The notes under the pieces were generated by a model. That model did not search any database, was not told the DNA's origin, and saw nothing but the letters and a program-made list of their open reading frames with translations. From Augochlora pura (Eukaryota; Arthropoda; Insecta; Hymenoptera; Halictidae): DNA of 64,000 bases. Below, piece by piece: positions 35,445 through 48,700 of the stretch (its first letter is position 1; each line of letters starts with the position of its first letter). The position numbers and the translations under genes are program-made. The DNA lies in NCBI RefSeq assembly GCF_028453695.1, contig NC_135779.1, positions 4,960,001 through 5,024,000 on the forward strand, in the 5' to 3' direction.

Positions 35445-35648
35445 GTGTGTCGCTGCAAACTAGTTCCGCGCAGCAGACGTTCTCTCCCGGCGGGCGAACT
35501 CGACATCCGGACGGCGGCGGGTTCGGCAATCGTGGACAAACTCGCAGACGACATCTGAGTGCGCCCTCGATGCACCTGCACTGCAGACAGGGCTCGGACG
35601 TGATCACCGAGGCGCCCTCCTGGTACCTGCGGCCCTCGTACCTGCAGC
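35445..35648 (-). CDS. Tnc: Tenectin-like gene, exon with VWC domain 1
   Basis: The exon encodes one complete VWC module of 68 residues with all ten cysteines in the usual order: C1, then CLQCRC (C2-C4), C5 and C6, the segment CPRLPNPPPSGC, then GENVCCAELVC (C8-C10). VWC modules are extracellular and bind matrix proteins or growth factors. The acceptor is gttgcag and the exon starts in phase 1. The donor gttagt leaves phase 1, so the module is a symmetric 1-1 exon, as expected for shuffled extracellular modules. Joining to the next exon gives an Arg directly before that exon's first Cys. The first codon is completed by an upstream exon that I could not find in this window, so signal peptide and start are missing from this model. 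Confidence 0.85.
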
Positions 35649-38600
35649 CTGCAACCGAACCTTCCGTTACGATCGATCGAAAGTTAACTATGGCTGTATT
35701 TTATTATCGAAAAGTGCATCTTCGTGCAATAATAAAGGACTATAATTTCAGTATATATCACTATAGTAATAATTTCTATGCATAACTATTCTATAAGTCC
35801 TATAATTTTATATTTTTTAATAATGTTTCAAATATTTAAATATGTTTCAAAAGAGCGAGGCAACTCGAACGCGTTAATTTTCTCGCTCGTGATTTTTGTT
35901 TCAAAGACTAAACACGCTATCACTTTATAAAATATGAATTATATCTATTTTCTACGTATAAATTTTTTAAACGTACCAAAAACATTTATATTATTATCTT
36001 ACACATTTACATTTCATGGAACAAAAATAGATGAAATAGACTGGTTAGAAAATTGGGAAATACTTCCATGACACGATAATTGAACGTGTCATCGACGAAG
36101 GCGGGCAAAGCGTCGACAACGGGAGCTAGATCATCGGCGTCGATTAACTTCCGATGAACGGCTTCGAACAGGGAATAATTATTATAAATTTCGACGGTCC
36201 GGTTTGACTCGATGCCGGCCGGTGTCTGAAACTGAAGGGCCGTACAACAATGGTTGTCAACGAAGACTCGCGTGACCAACGGCCGCCATCGAAGAGAGCA
36301 AAACGATGATTAATACGAGCGCGGCCGATCTTCAATGGAGTTTCGAGAACATCGATTTCATCGGGAACAACGGGAAATCGAGAAGAATAATTGTGAAACT
36401 GTGCCCGCCCGGGCCCCTCCTCTCCCTCCCCCGCCCCGCAAAGCATTGTCTCCGGTCGGATTAAAAAATCCGGTCGACCAACTGAAAATTTCATTCCGCG
36501 TCTGCACACGGGCGCGCGGGGGCCGCGCGGCCGGTGTCCGTGTCTCCTGCTGACGTGGGGAATGGAAAAACAAAAAAACTTTGTTTCCAGTTTTGTCGTC
36601 CGTGCTTTTCACTCGCACAGCGGCGCAATTTTATTACACATTATCGAGTTACACGTCATTCGTCCGCTCTTGCCGACCGAAAAATCATTGTTCCGGAGTG
36701 TCGTGGAATATTACGTTGGCCAATCGCAAGAGTCTCGCATTCGGGGAGGGGGGGAAAAAAAAAAGAACGGTCGGTCGGCGATTTTTAAAAGCGTTAACAA
36801 TTTCGTGGAAAAGCGTCGCGCGATGTAGCACCTGGGTTTAGTTTAATACTCGGTACTCCTTCTGTTCGTTGCTTAAATAACTGATTAAATCTAGTGCATT
36901 TTTGCGAGGATGTATCGACCCTTCAACGCCATTTTCAATCGAGAATTGTATTTCGGATCTTCAGTTTATATGACTCGTCGATGCAATAAAATTGACTCTA
37001 TGTAACAGTTATATTTTTAAGGCTTCTTAAAAATAGACAATACATGAATTTATTTAAAAATTAACAGATTTCATAATATTATTACGGCGGATCGTCTTGG
37101 TCAAGTCGCCCTATTGGGATATTGCCCTGAGGTGGACAACTCCTTAACTCGTGTCGTCACAATGATTATTCTGTATTATATTATATTGTATCCGAATGAT
37201 CAAAGCATAATTTTAAATAGCCTAGTCACCGAATAATATGCCGCGCGCCATACGTCGCGCGAAGCTAACGAAGTCCGCGACAATATAAAATTATTTTTAG
37301 AACGTCGCGCAACAATCTCGTACCTCGTGGTCACGATTCTAGTCCAAAGGGTTAAAACAATTAAACAAAAGCCTGCGAGCTCGCTAGATATCACGCGACG
37401 CGCTACGATCGGACTTTGCGCAATTTATGGGAGAAATGTCAGCCGGATTAACCGGAATCGCCGGCGAACAAATTGTAATGGAGTCGCGCGCGCGGGGGGC
37501 GGGGGTGGGTGATCGCGGAATAACGCGATCAGCGGTGGATCGGCCGCCCGATTCCCGATTTTCCCGTCGAACATATTCCGGCGGCTTGGTATCAGCGATT
37601 TTTTTTTTCCACGTAAAAGAACAACGCTCCGAGCTCTCGCGCGAAACACGCCGGCAGAGAGGGAAAAAAAAAGCCCGAGTCCGCCGCCACTCTCGCGGAT
37701 ATTTTTTCGAGCGCGCCGTAGATTCAATTCGATCGGTGTCTCTAATGGCCGCGGAGAGAGCCTTTCGCCGGTTCGACCGTGCTCCCCAAAGCATTTAATA
37801 TGCGAACACTTATAAAAACGGCGCGAAGCCGGAGCGTCCGGGGGGGTGGGAAAAAAATGTGATAGCGGAAACCCTCGCCGCGCGTCGCTCGGTTTTATGG
37901 CGAAAATTAAATTCGTATCATTATGGTCGGCCTTCCGGTGGGTGGGAAAGGCCGCTGGATGGACGCCGCGGCGGTCGTAATAAATGTGTAGACATTTTTA
38001 AATACCATTTTTCAAAGTCGCCGGGGCCGCGGCTCTCTGTCTTTTTACTGGCGCGGGCGCGCGCGCGCGCCGCACTTTTTCGGTACGCGTTTTATAACTA
38101 ACGTTGTTACGGCCCTTTGCCGCGCATTAATCTATACTACTTTTACGTCGGGCGCAGTGAATGTTCTTCCGTTGTTTTATTCGGCAGTAATTCGAGGCTC
38201 GAAGCTGTTTCACGGATTTATTGGTGCAGTAAATATGGTCTCGTACGAGAGGAAGTACAAAAGTATAAATATCCTGGAAAGATATATTATCGGCTTTCGT
38301 AAAAATACTTTCGTCTAGATGAGGAGAAACTGTCTTGTCATTAACTGATGTTATAGTCATTCGCTGCCTGATGGAATGCTATTATAATTTGATACGAGCG
38401 CGAGGCCTTTCTATAGCTAATTTTTTTTAAACGATTGTCCCATTTGTCGACAATAATTCCAGTTCCACGGTTCGATTATCCGGAATTCGGGAATCAGTGA
38501 TCGTGACACGGAGTCGAGAAAGTGGGTCTCGCGGCGCGCGGAAGAGAGAGTCTTTCCGTTAACGCGCGAGTCGATATTTTCATTCGGTCCGATGAAAGAT

Positions 38601-39637
38601 GATTCTCCCGGCTTCGCGTTCGGGTTCCACTGCGCGCGGTGATTCCTTAACCGCGGGCGAAAAGCTTTCTTTTCACGGTAGAGCCGCCGCGAAAAAAGCA
38701 TATCCGAAAGGAGTTACTCGCGCTGGTTTGCGCGCTCTGCGGGGGGGAGGCAAATGGGCGAGAAAAAGAGGCCGACCGCCTGGCAAACTCGAACGAAACG
38801 AACCGTTCTTCCGCGTGTTTCCGCGTCTCTCGGTTTCCCTCCCTGGCTGGTAGCTACCAAAAACCGAGGACTTTCGAGACTGCTTTTAGATCCGCTGCGA
38901 GACAATGTCGCGTGAAATTGCTCTCGCGCGCGCGAGACGCTCACGGAGATTAGGGGATTAAGCCGCACCTGGTCAGACGCCGGGAAAAATTTTGCGCCGC
39001 GTGGCCGTTCCGCGTGCAAAAATCGGTCGAGGACGCGCGGCGCATTGTCCTCCGGGCACGGTTATTTAAATAATTATTTGCCCCTGGATTCGGGATCATT
39101 TTTTATAATCGGCATTTTTGTAACTTTTAATTTTTATGAAATTATTAAGATCGATCTGGCAATCGGATAAAGTTGTTAAAAAGATTGTAAAATTTCTTCG
39201 AGCAATTTGAAACTCGTTTTGGGGAACAAAACGGGAACGGTCCTTGTGTAAATTTCGGATATAACGTGTGCGCGAATGAATCATAGAGGTACACCATAAA
39301 CTGCAGAAATAAAGCAGAAACGCAGGAATAAACCACAAACTGCGGAAATAAACCAGGAACCGTGGTAAATAAATTTGTACAACAACAAATCGTTCGTTCG
39401 ACGCACGGTATATTCGCGATGCTAAATAGAACAGGCTGCATAGTATAATATAATATACAATGAAGTTTAATCTGCCGTCGACTGTGTAACTCTCCGATGG
39501 TTGAAAAAGATCGAAAACTTTCTTTCGCGTTCGCCTAAAAATTTTGTATGCATAGGGTGGCCCCGTGGTGAAACGATTTTCTGAAATTCAAAGAGATGAC
39601 GAAGTTATAACCCAGGAATGAGTGCGCGTGACGCGGG

Positions 39638-39638
<1 letters not shown>

Positions 39639-39668
<30 letters not shown>
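39639..39668. repeat. (TA)n microsatellite
   Basis: About 15 uninterrupted TA units. Confidence 0.95.
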
Positions 39669-39671
<3 letters not shown>

Positions 39672-42600
39672 GTTAACTTGAAATTTTAATCAGGTCTTCC
39701 TGGAAAACGTCAGGATAGTTCTGCCACTTATGCTAAGGGGAGGCGGGGAGATCTACGTTACTTTTTACCTCAACGAAAAGCTGTACTTCTTCTTGTAAAA
39801 CAATTTCCAGTTTCAATTTTTTACATTTTTAATTTTCATTTTTCATTTGAAATAATACAAACATTTTTTGAAATAATATAATTCTTACTCATTTTTGTGT
39901 AATTTACCATTATTATTATTATGTTGATCGTTTGTTATTATTATTTACTATTATCTTTTACTAAACGAATTTATTCTGAAGATAATTTGAGATTAAGTAA
40001 AGTTGTAGCAATTTTAGAATATTTAATATGTTATAATTTATAAAATAAAGTATACTATATATTATGATATAGTGTATACTATATTATATACTATACTGTT
40101 ATCCTAATCCACTCATACGTACTCATCTGAAGAAGTTAATCAAAAAGGTTCTCGTGGAAACGCTTCCATAACTTCACTGACCATAAAGAAAATAAATCAA
40201 AAGTCAGTCATCTTATCCACCCCGTGAGGAACTTCTTTCTACTTCCCTTAATAAAATGGCCTACAATCTAGCGTACAATTGCTACGATCTCTTAATTCGT
40301 AATGCTTTAGAAACGCGCGCGTTCGTCGGCGTGTGCTGTCAAGGCGCGGCCCGGGAAACGGATGAGGACGGTGATCCAGGTGACAGCGGGGACGGAATTT
40401 AAAGGGTCCGGAAGAGGAAAATAAGTATTTATGCGAGCCGCGGAACGGTCCTCTTCTGTTTACGTAGACCGGAATTAGCGGGTGTACACTGTGTTGTAGA
40501 GGGGGGTGAAGTGTGAGCGATGGCGGAAGAAACGAGCGAGACGCGACGCTGGTTAACGTTCCGCAAACTTTCGGCTACGGACTGAATTATGCGGTACGTG
40601 GTAATGAAACAAGTCCGGGCTACAATGTAAAACGACTATCGCAGCGCTGCGGGCGTCCCGAACTTTTCGTCTCCGCGGTTAGAACTTTGTTATCGATCAT
40701 GGAACTCCGCGGGAACCGATATTGTTGTTGATAAACCGCGCGGTTTTAGAAAAATGTCGACGCCGGGGTGGCGGCGGAACTGCGGTTACCGGTTATGGGA
40801 AACGATACCCGTTGACCAAATAGTCGTCTTTGTCCTTTTTTTTAGGGCACAGATTTAGTAACTTTTTAGGGAATAATTGTAAAGGGATTGATAGAAATTT
40901 TAGTACAAGTCAAATGTTTTGTAGTTTTGATTTACTTGTGGACTGCGAAATTAAGTCGAAAAAGGCAGTATCATAAAAATATTAAATTATTGAGAGAGGA
41001 AGAGAGCTCTAAGGTGTGATCTGACAAGATAAAAGCATCTAATAGATAGATATTTTTGTAATTTTATTTATTTATGAATTACAGTGCTTAATGAGTGAAA
41101 AGAAAAATTTTAGATGTCTGACCATGGCGGGCTGATTCTACTTGCAATATTAGAATATCTACATCGATATTTCTATGGTTATCGCTCTTGAAATACAATT
41201 CGTAGTAAAAGATACGGCTATAAAGGTCTGACCAGGGCTGTCTGGTTCTACTGATCTACAAAATTAATAGCTTCTACAGCTTCACTTTTAATCAGAATAT
41301 ATTCAGCAATATCTCTGTTGAAGTATACCATTAAATTTACAAGTACACTACTTACAAACCTGCTTTGTCTTCTACCCTAATAAAACAATCCTGCTCGCAT
41401 TAACCTAAAATATAAAACAAAAAGAATTTATTCAACAGGACTACACGTTCCAGTATAATGCGACGGTTTCGACAGGACCCGCAGATCCATGAATTTCCCG
41501 AAAAGGTAATTAGCAGCCCGACTGTTAAATGGACGACGAGGAAATCGAACTCCTTCCCGGGTCATAATTTCAATTGAATTTGTTAATGAAACATACCGCG
41601 CGAGCCCGTGTACAATGGGGGCCGCGACTACAATACCGCGGAGAGCACGTCGTCCGTTTGATCAAAAACCGTCGACGGCGAATCGACGTTGAAAAATAAC
41701 GACCGACGGCGGCGTCCTTGAGTCTTTGATGGGTCCGTACAGCACGAGTGCCCGCGGAGGTTGACACAATGACAAGGAGGAGAATTAGGCTGCCATTAGT
41801 CCGGGAAGAACGGGAGCGCGGCGGCCTCGGCAGTGGAAAAGGCAGTCCATTGTTGGCGGAAGACGCTCATACGGGAAGCGAGTTAGTTAATGGCGCAAAA
41901 CCGGATGATGTCAGGAAAACAGCCGAGTCTTCGTGAAAAAGATTTTAATCCCTACCGAGAAGGAGGTGGAGGTGGAAGGAGGACGAGCAGCGCGGCGAGG
42001 CGGGAGAACACGGGGAACGAAAAGTTTCTTTGGAGGCCCGAGTCTTCCGGACAACCCTCTGGTCGTTAAACTAACTACAGCAAAATGGCCGGAACATTTA
42101 GAAAAAGGGAGCATTACGTCCTCGACGGTTTAAGCGACCTTACACCACTTCGCGTGCATTCATTGTCTTCCCCGGGGCCATAATTGAAACGGCGCGGACC
42201 GTGTTTACGCAAATGATCGTGTCATTGACTGCGTGATGAAGAATGCAGGTGTTCGCGGAATTTAAATGCGGCGAAGTCATCGTTATCCGGCTTTTAACCA
42301 TGGAGCGACGCCGTGCAGAACTTTGAAATTCTCTGCAGACGTGTGAATAAATAATAAATTATTCAGCTTTTCCGTATCTTCTTAAACTGCTGCCGTAACT
42401 TCTTGCTTTATATTTTGCTAATAATAAATAATAATTCGATTACTAGGATTTTATTTTATATTATGAGCAGGGGGTTGTTTTAAGATTAAATATCAGAGTA
42501 TGTATGCTTCGTTTGTAAACAAAACATTGTAAAAAAGAAAAAAAAAGATGAAATTATACGACAATTGCAATCTGTCACCTTCGAATTGTTCGCAACAATT

Positions 42601-45600
42601 TTTCCCGCAGCTCGTCTGCCGGCTGCTAGTCGCGAGGTGTTAAATTTAATTAAAATTAATATCCGCCCGAATTTGTATCAATTTAAGTAATTAAATTAAA
42701 CGCATCGCGCTTCACACGCGGGTTACAAAGTCGAAGCCGGAGCATTGCTTTCCCGTGCCTGCGATGAAATTAATCGACCAATTTGATCGTTGTTAAAAAA
42801 TATTTACGATTAAAACAGCGAAATACGTACTACCTGACGCTATTATCATCCTCTAATAATTCCGATTGCTTGTAATAAATATAAAAAATTTAAACAGACG
42901 TGGAAAACAGTTGACGCCCAACAGACGTTATAATATGCTGTGAGCCGAGGAAATATAGACCGCGCCAAGGCGGAAACGTCATCGCGGAGGCAAAAGGGGG
43001 GAAAGTAAGCCGCGAAACCCCATCATCAAGTTAGTTCCCCATCGATCGCAGTGGACAATCGGCCGGCCCGATCCAGGAGAGTACGCGAGGGGGGGTAGGG
43101 GGGATACAAGTTGTCGATCGTGGCAATTGACGCGGCATCCCTCGTACAAAAGGAAGATCCCACGCCCGGCGTTGAATAGCGGCTCGCTGGCCCGTGAATT
43201 TCAACTTCGAATAGAGGGACCCGCAAACCAGACCAGACCAGGCCAGCAGACCGGACGACAAAAGCCTTGGCGTAGTTGCCGGGCCAATTAGAAGGGGTGG
43301 ACCCTGACTCTGTCCGATTGTCGCGAACGAGGCCGCCCTTGAGAGTCACTGGCTTGATCCACGCACCGGCACACAAGGCCCGGCCTATGAATGAAACAAA
43401 CTCTCTGCCCTCTCGGCTGCTCGGCTTTCTCTGTCCTTTCTCCCTCTGCCCGCCCCGTTCTCCCGTTCTCTCTCCCTCCCCCTCATCCTGTCCGTTCTCT
43501 TTCGTCCTCGACCAGCCACGGTTCAACCTTTCTTTATCCACGAAACGCTTCCTTCGCCGCCTGGTCACAACCTTGCTCCCCATACACCGGCGAGACAACG
43601 CCGTGCGTAACGTTGCGTTAACGACGACCCGCTGAACGGACGTAGACGTCGGCTGACGCGGACGATCGTGGCGATGGCTCTCGTGAGATTTTCCTGCTCG
43701 TCGTCGCTTCCCTTTGTTCGCCAGCTGAAATATTAATTCGCACGCGGGTGACGGATAGAGTGCGGCTTGTCGCTGCTCGGGGTACGACTCGATTGAAGGT
43801 TTCTGGAAGAGCGTTGCGGACGATGACGCCGCCGGGGCTGGATATAGAGTTTATCCGACTTTGACTAAATTGGTTCGGGAGATAGTAGAGCCGGGGACAA
43901 GGCTTCGATTTCCATTGAATTTTAAGCTGGTTTTGGGGGCGGAGATTTTGAGATTTTATTCCACGGCGAGATGAGAAAGATGAGGGGGGGCGATGATTGC
44001 GCACGGACGGAGTTTTGGAAAGAGCGGGGCAGACGGTGACGGTTGAATTAAATTATTTTGGCTTATTGAAGTCGTATTTTCTTTGATCCGGATCGATTTT
44101 CGAAAATTAGATTTAGACCGGCGATTTTTATGAAAAATAAAAATTAGATTTCCCTTTGGTTCAAAGTGATCCTTCCATCGCCAAGGAATACGACATCAAT
44201 AAAAACGGAGGGCTCGTCGGTCAAAGATCGTCGGCCCAGCTTAATCCAAATTAGTCAACGACATATCGATGCCAAACAATTGTGTTTCGACGAGCAAGGT
44301 AATCCCTAACCGGTCAGCAAACAAGCGCAACTTCCGTCCCGGTTGCGCAGCTCCCCTGCGTCGCCGTAGCAATCCTCTAATGATTTCTTCTCCGGCGAAC
44401 GAAGGTGTCTGTTCTCAACAGAGGATCCACTTTCCGAGGGAAAAGTTTATTATTCGCCGGGACCCTTTTCTCTCCTCCACGGGCGGCGGCTGTTTTTTCT
44501 CTCCCTTCCGCGCCCGTCGCCCAAAGTCCCGAGATTCCTTTTCGAAAAGTAGGTGTTTTATCCCGAAGCGAAGCAGCTTTCTTTCGCCGAGGAGGAGCCT
44601 CTATAGACTCCCGGGCTTCCCTTTGAAGAACCTTGTCAAAGAACAGGATATTGGTAAAGTCGTTGGCAAACCCTTATTACATTAAGTTTAAGGAAACTGC
44701 TCCTCGTTGCCGGGACCTCCCGCCATTTACATAACAAAGTAATCGCACAAAGACCGATGCGCGACCTCTGCGTACTCTACCATCTCCGCCCGTACACTCC
44801 CGTCTTCTTTGCCCGGGATCACCGGTTCCCACTACCGTGAATTTAACTCTCGGTTGTCAACGCCTCGTTACTTTCAGGCTGTTTCAATCTCCCGCAGCAA
44901 TAATACCACTTGCCGTCGCTTTGATCGCCGAATAAATTACGCTCGGAACGCTCCGGATTCGAACCCATTACTTATACCGCGGGCTAACAATTTCGAAGAA
45001 CGCGAGCTGACCCTTGACACCTTACTCCTCTCTCGTCGATCGACATTTAGAAACGATACATAATGCAAAGAATACTACGTTTTGGAACCAGCAAGGTTAT
45101 CGGACTTGATTAGTGGGCTATCAGCGCCTGGGATCTGGAGAATCCTTTCTGTCGCGGCTACCGTTGCTTTCAGATTTGTAGCGTCAACGTTTGAATAGAA
45201 TCTAGGATCTACGGACAGTTTTCTTTGAGGGATGTTTCAGAGGAACCATCCTTTCTGCTATCAATGTCTTCGTGGACCCGAGGATGTCTAAAGAAACCTT
45301 CTTCGTCGCGTCTTCTAAAGTAACTGGGAAAAGTAACGTAAGACTTGATTTTCTTCGTCTTAAGTATGAAGATCCAAGGTGCGTTCTTTCGTTGGAAAAA
45401 GATGGGAAAAGTGTCGCATTTTTTAATTATCTAAAGAAAGTATGTTTAAGAAGGACTAGTAACAGTTACGTTTATGAGGGATTTAAAAAGTTTAATTATC
45501 GACATGTGATGCTATATAAATTTAATATACATAATAGAATGGAATGTAATTACTATATGATATAATATTGTATAATATAATGTAATGTAATATAAGACTA

Positions 45601-45706
45601 TAATGAACCATTCCTTGACGTCACTCCAGCAATGCCGGCAGTTGCGAACTGCCGCAACGAAAGGATCAAAAACCAGAAGATCGAAAAATCCTTGATCCTG
45701 GTAGTA

Positions 45707-45769
45707 TCTAGAATATTCTAACAAAATTCTAGAACATCCTAACAAAATTCAAGAATATCCTAACAAAGA
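45707..45769. repeat. 21-bp tandem repeat, three copies
   Basis: Three units of the form tctagaatattctaacaaa followed by AT, starting at 45707, 45728 and 45749, with a few substitutions between copies. No coding or regulatory meaning is visible. Confidence 0.8.
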
Positions 45770-48700
45770 TCAAGAGCCTCCGTCCCGAAAACAAACAAAT
45801 CCATTTTCCCCGATGCACCCATTACCTTGACCATGGCTCGAAGTAAATCTTGCTCCCGGCCAGCTAATCAGGTCGGAGTTAGCTACGGGAGTCCCGATTT
45901 CCGGCCCGGCCACCGGAAGTCCCCGGTTGCTTCGGTTAAATCCATTCAAGAGGATCGAAGAAACGGTCCGCCGGTCGCCGGAAATTAAAGCAGACGCACG
46001 GCGGTCCGATCGATCCCGCGGCCAGAGACCGAGCGCCGATTTCTGGAAGGGTGGCCCACACCGGGGCAGGAGGGGAAGAGGGGAGGTAGGGAGCAGGAGA
46101 AAAAGCGGGGGGGGGGGGGGGGGATGCGTCACAAAACGGGGGCGAGATTGACCAATCCGCTCCGTGGATCGCGAGGATCTCTCGCGCGGACTGCGACGCG
46201 CTGATAAATCGGATTCCGGCTGATAAATCAGCCGACGTGCGACGATAAATTCGTGCCGGCTGGCGGACGTATCGCGAGGAAATATCGCGTGATCGCGTCC
46301 GATTAATAATCCGACCGGTCGGGCTCCTTCGGCCGCCATGTTTTAATTAAAAGCGCCCGCGGGACCACTCCTCGGCGATGTCCGCCCCGACCGCGCCGAG
46401 GAGTCCCCTCTGTCCGGCGGGGATCAGTCAGCCGGACCTTGGAAGATAACCCGGATGATCGGTACTCTCCGGATAGCGATAGGGGAAGAGGTGGGGTGGC
46501 CTCGCAGGTCCTTGAATCTAGGTGCGAACTATCACGACGCGATTGTGTTCCTTTTTATGATTTATCTGGTCGTTAGACTGACGATCTGTTGATTTTCAAC
46601 TGGATCGTTGACTTTCTTCAATTTTAAATTTTGACCTTTGCAGGAATTTTTTTTTAGAAAAATGAGATTTCTTTATTTTAAATTAAAATTGTTTTTGTCC
46701 AAATTTTCCATATTTGAAGTATGATAAACGCTATTTAATAAGAACAGCTGAGTTTCTAGTTATTATATTGTCAGATATATTAGGTTGGAAACTATGAAAC
46801 GGGCGTTTTCGCTGAGATTATGTTCAGCTGCGACATTGTTTTTCAAATAGTAAAATCGTGAAAATAGAGACAATGAAATTGTAGTAACTCCGGGAAATGA
46901 GAGATTCCCGAAGTCATTTCGAGCAACTTTTTCCTTAACAAAAATGCAATCCGCGGCTTTGTTAAGAAGTTATTAACGAAAACCAATAGCCAATGAGAAT
47001 CGAGCGCGCGACTTTTCGAACAAGTAGAATCGAATACAATGGTGTACCATCGTCGTTACCATTTCCTCTGAATTACAATTACGCGACGAATTGAACAAAC
47101 GCTTCGAGTGGAACAACAACGCGTTGTCGGTGTCTTTTAACGAGATAAACGTTTAGACGGCAAACTTGGATATCTCGCTGGAAAAATAATTAATTTCATC
47201 ATTCGTCGATTCGCCGATTCCACCAAAGCCCGATAATATTTTTCGGAGGCTTTAATCGTTGATTGCCCACGCAATATTTCACGCGCGCTCGCGATACATT
47301 ATTTTTTCGCTCGCCCAACATATAAATTATCGGCGTGGTTGTCGGAATAAAATAGTGTTCGAAACGAATCAGCATTATTTCCCCGGAATTACGATTACGG
47401 GTAACAACGTTGCCCTGTTCTTCTTGTATTTTCGTTCTCCCCTTTTTTTTTTTGGTTTTTATTATTTTTACGGTAAACTCGAGGCACGAGCGAGTCGCGG
47501 GCACACGCCCGCCCCGTACATACACGCGTAAGTACGCGAGAAAACATTTGGCGAGAGCAGATAATCCGGCAGAAATGTTTAACCAACCTCGTTATTTATT
47601 AACGTTTTCCCGCTGGCCGGCCGTAATTCGTTCGGCACCCTCCCCTCCCCTCCCTCCCTCCCACCCTCCTCTCGAAAGTGATGTAATTTCGCACGGGAAT
47701 GATTTATTTAATCCCGCCGATGATTCATCGAAATTCTCTCGTGCCGCGCGCGCGCAGAAAACGGGCCGCGCGAATGTAATTCGGTCGGCGGTTCCATTAT
47801 TTATTCAAATGTCGCGCGGAGAGGGCTTCCGCCGATTGAAGGAAGCGCGGAAGACAAACGATTGGAACGGTGTACACCGTTCGGTGAAAGGGATGTATTT
47901 GTTAACGTGCGATCGCGTTTGCGCGCGCCGGAACAGAAAATCGTTTCAGCGCGGCAAAATCAGATCCTGAATTTTTTGGAGGCCTCTTAAAGCACTGATC
48001 TATCTCTCGGATTTAATTAAGATTTGAAACGACGGCGAGTGAGATCCGATATCGGATCTAAAAGTTCGAGATTTGTTACTTTTGAGTCTGGAGTTCTTAG
48101 ACTTAGTTACGAGCGATTGAAATCCGAATTATGGAATCTGAATTTTGTTTCTCGATCTTTAGATCTAAAAATCAATTATTACACTTTCTTCTTGGTATTA
48201 TTATTTTACGATTTCTTTTTAGTATTATTTTGACTGTATAAACAAATAAATTTCATGTATATAGATATATGTATGTTCGCGATTCGATGTAGGTGTCCAA
48301 AGCCGCGATCAATTTTCTTCCGTTGCGCGGGAATAGCAACACCGCCGTGCCCGATTATTACAACAAACGGTATCGGCGGGACGACGAAAATTAACAATTC
48401 AATCCCCGGTTATTAGGATCGGTATCTACATTTCGGATTGCCAGAAATACTGTTTCCCATCGTCGCCCCCCGATATTCGAGTAAAATTCCGTACTGATAT
48501 GTCCGTCCGGCGCAACGTTTCTGAAATTGACGTGAAAATTGCACAGGATCAAAACCCGAAATGCTCGCCGTGGCCGTTCCCCCTCCCCCGCGTGACTCTT
48601 TGAAAACTGTTCCAACCTCCGTGCCGGTATAATACTTTTTACGAGCCCCGCCGAAACGCGTTTAACCGTCCGTTAAACAATTTCGTTCGAAGGCTGGAAT

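Larger units (their letters stand above)
12134..35648 (-). other. Tnc: Span of tenectin-like VWC/mucin gene (11 coding exons, 5' end incomplete)
   Basis: This entry gives the whole gene model. Exons on the minus strand, 5' to 3', are 35648-35445, 33908-33723, 27145-26954, 25664-25570, 22444-22205, 20742-20389, 18863-18592, 16848-16670, 14677-14549, 14044-13859 and 13164-12134. All ten junctions use AG/GT borders and match in phase, which is unlikely by chance. The product is 1,022 residues: VWC1-3 (about 1-194), a mucin-like region (195-617), VWC4 (618-679), a second Ser/Thr-rich region (680 to about 983) and a truncated VWC5 (about 984-1022). Known of the family: insect tenectin is a secreted apical matrix mucin with five VWC domains, needed for lumen expansion in ectodermal tubes. 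The tenectin identity is inferred from architecture alone. Other VWC proteins (kielin/chordin-like) remain possible, but lack this mucin layout. Confidence 0.75.

Noticed and set aside
39096..39338. Minus-strand frame starting like a signal peptide (MWFIPAFLLYFCSLWC)
   Set aside because: The hydrophobic start comes from a short GAAATAAACCACAAACTGC-type repeat, and the rest has no domain and no donor fitting VWC1.
43026..43598. 190-residue minus-strand frame
   Set aside because: Arg/Gly/Glu-rich from purine-rich DNA, no domain, and frames of similar length overlap on the other strand.
44955..44966. tRNA B-box-like ggattcgaaccc (minus strand gggttcgaatcc)
   Set aside because: The flanks do not form a T-stem or an acceptor stem, and no A-box lies at the right distance.
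47410..47970. 186-residue plus-strand frame
   Set aside because: Mixed low-complexity (CCCTCC runs) with no domain and no splice or signal support.
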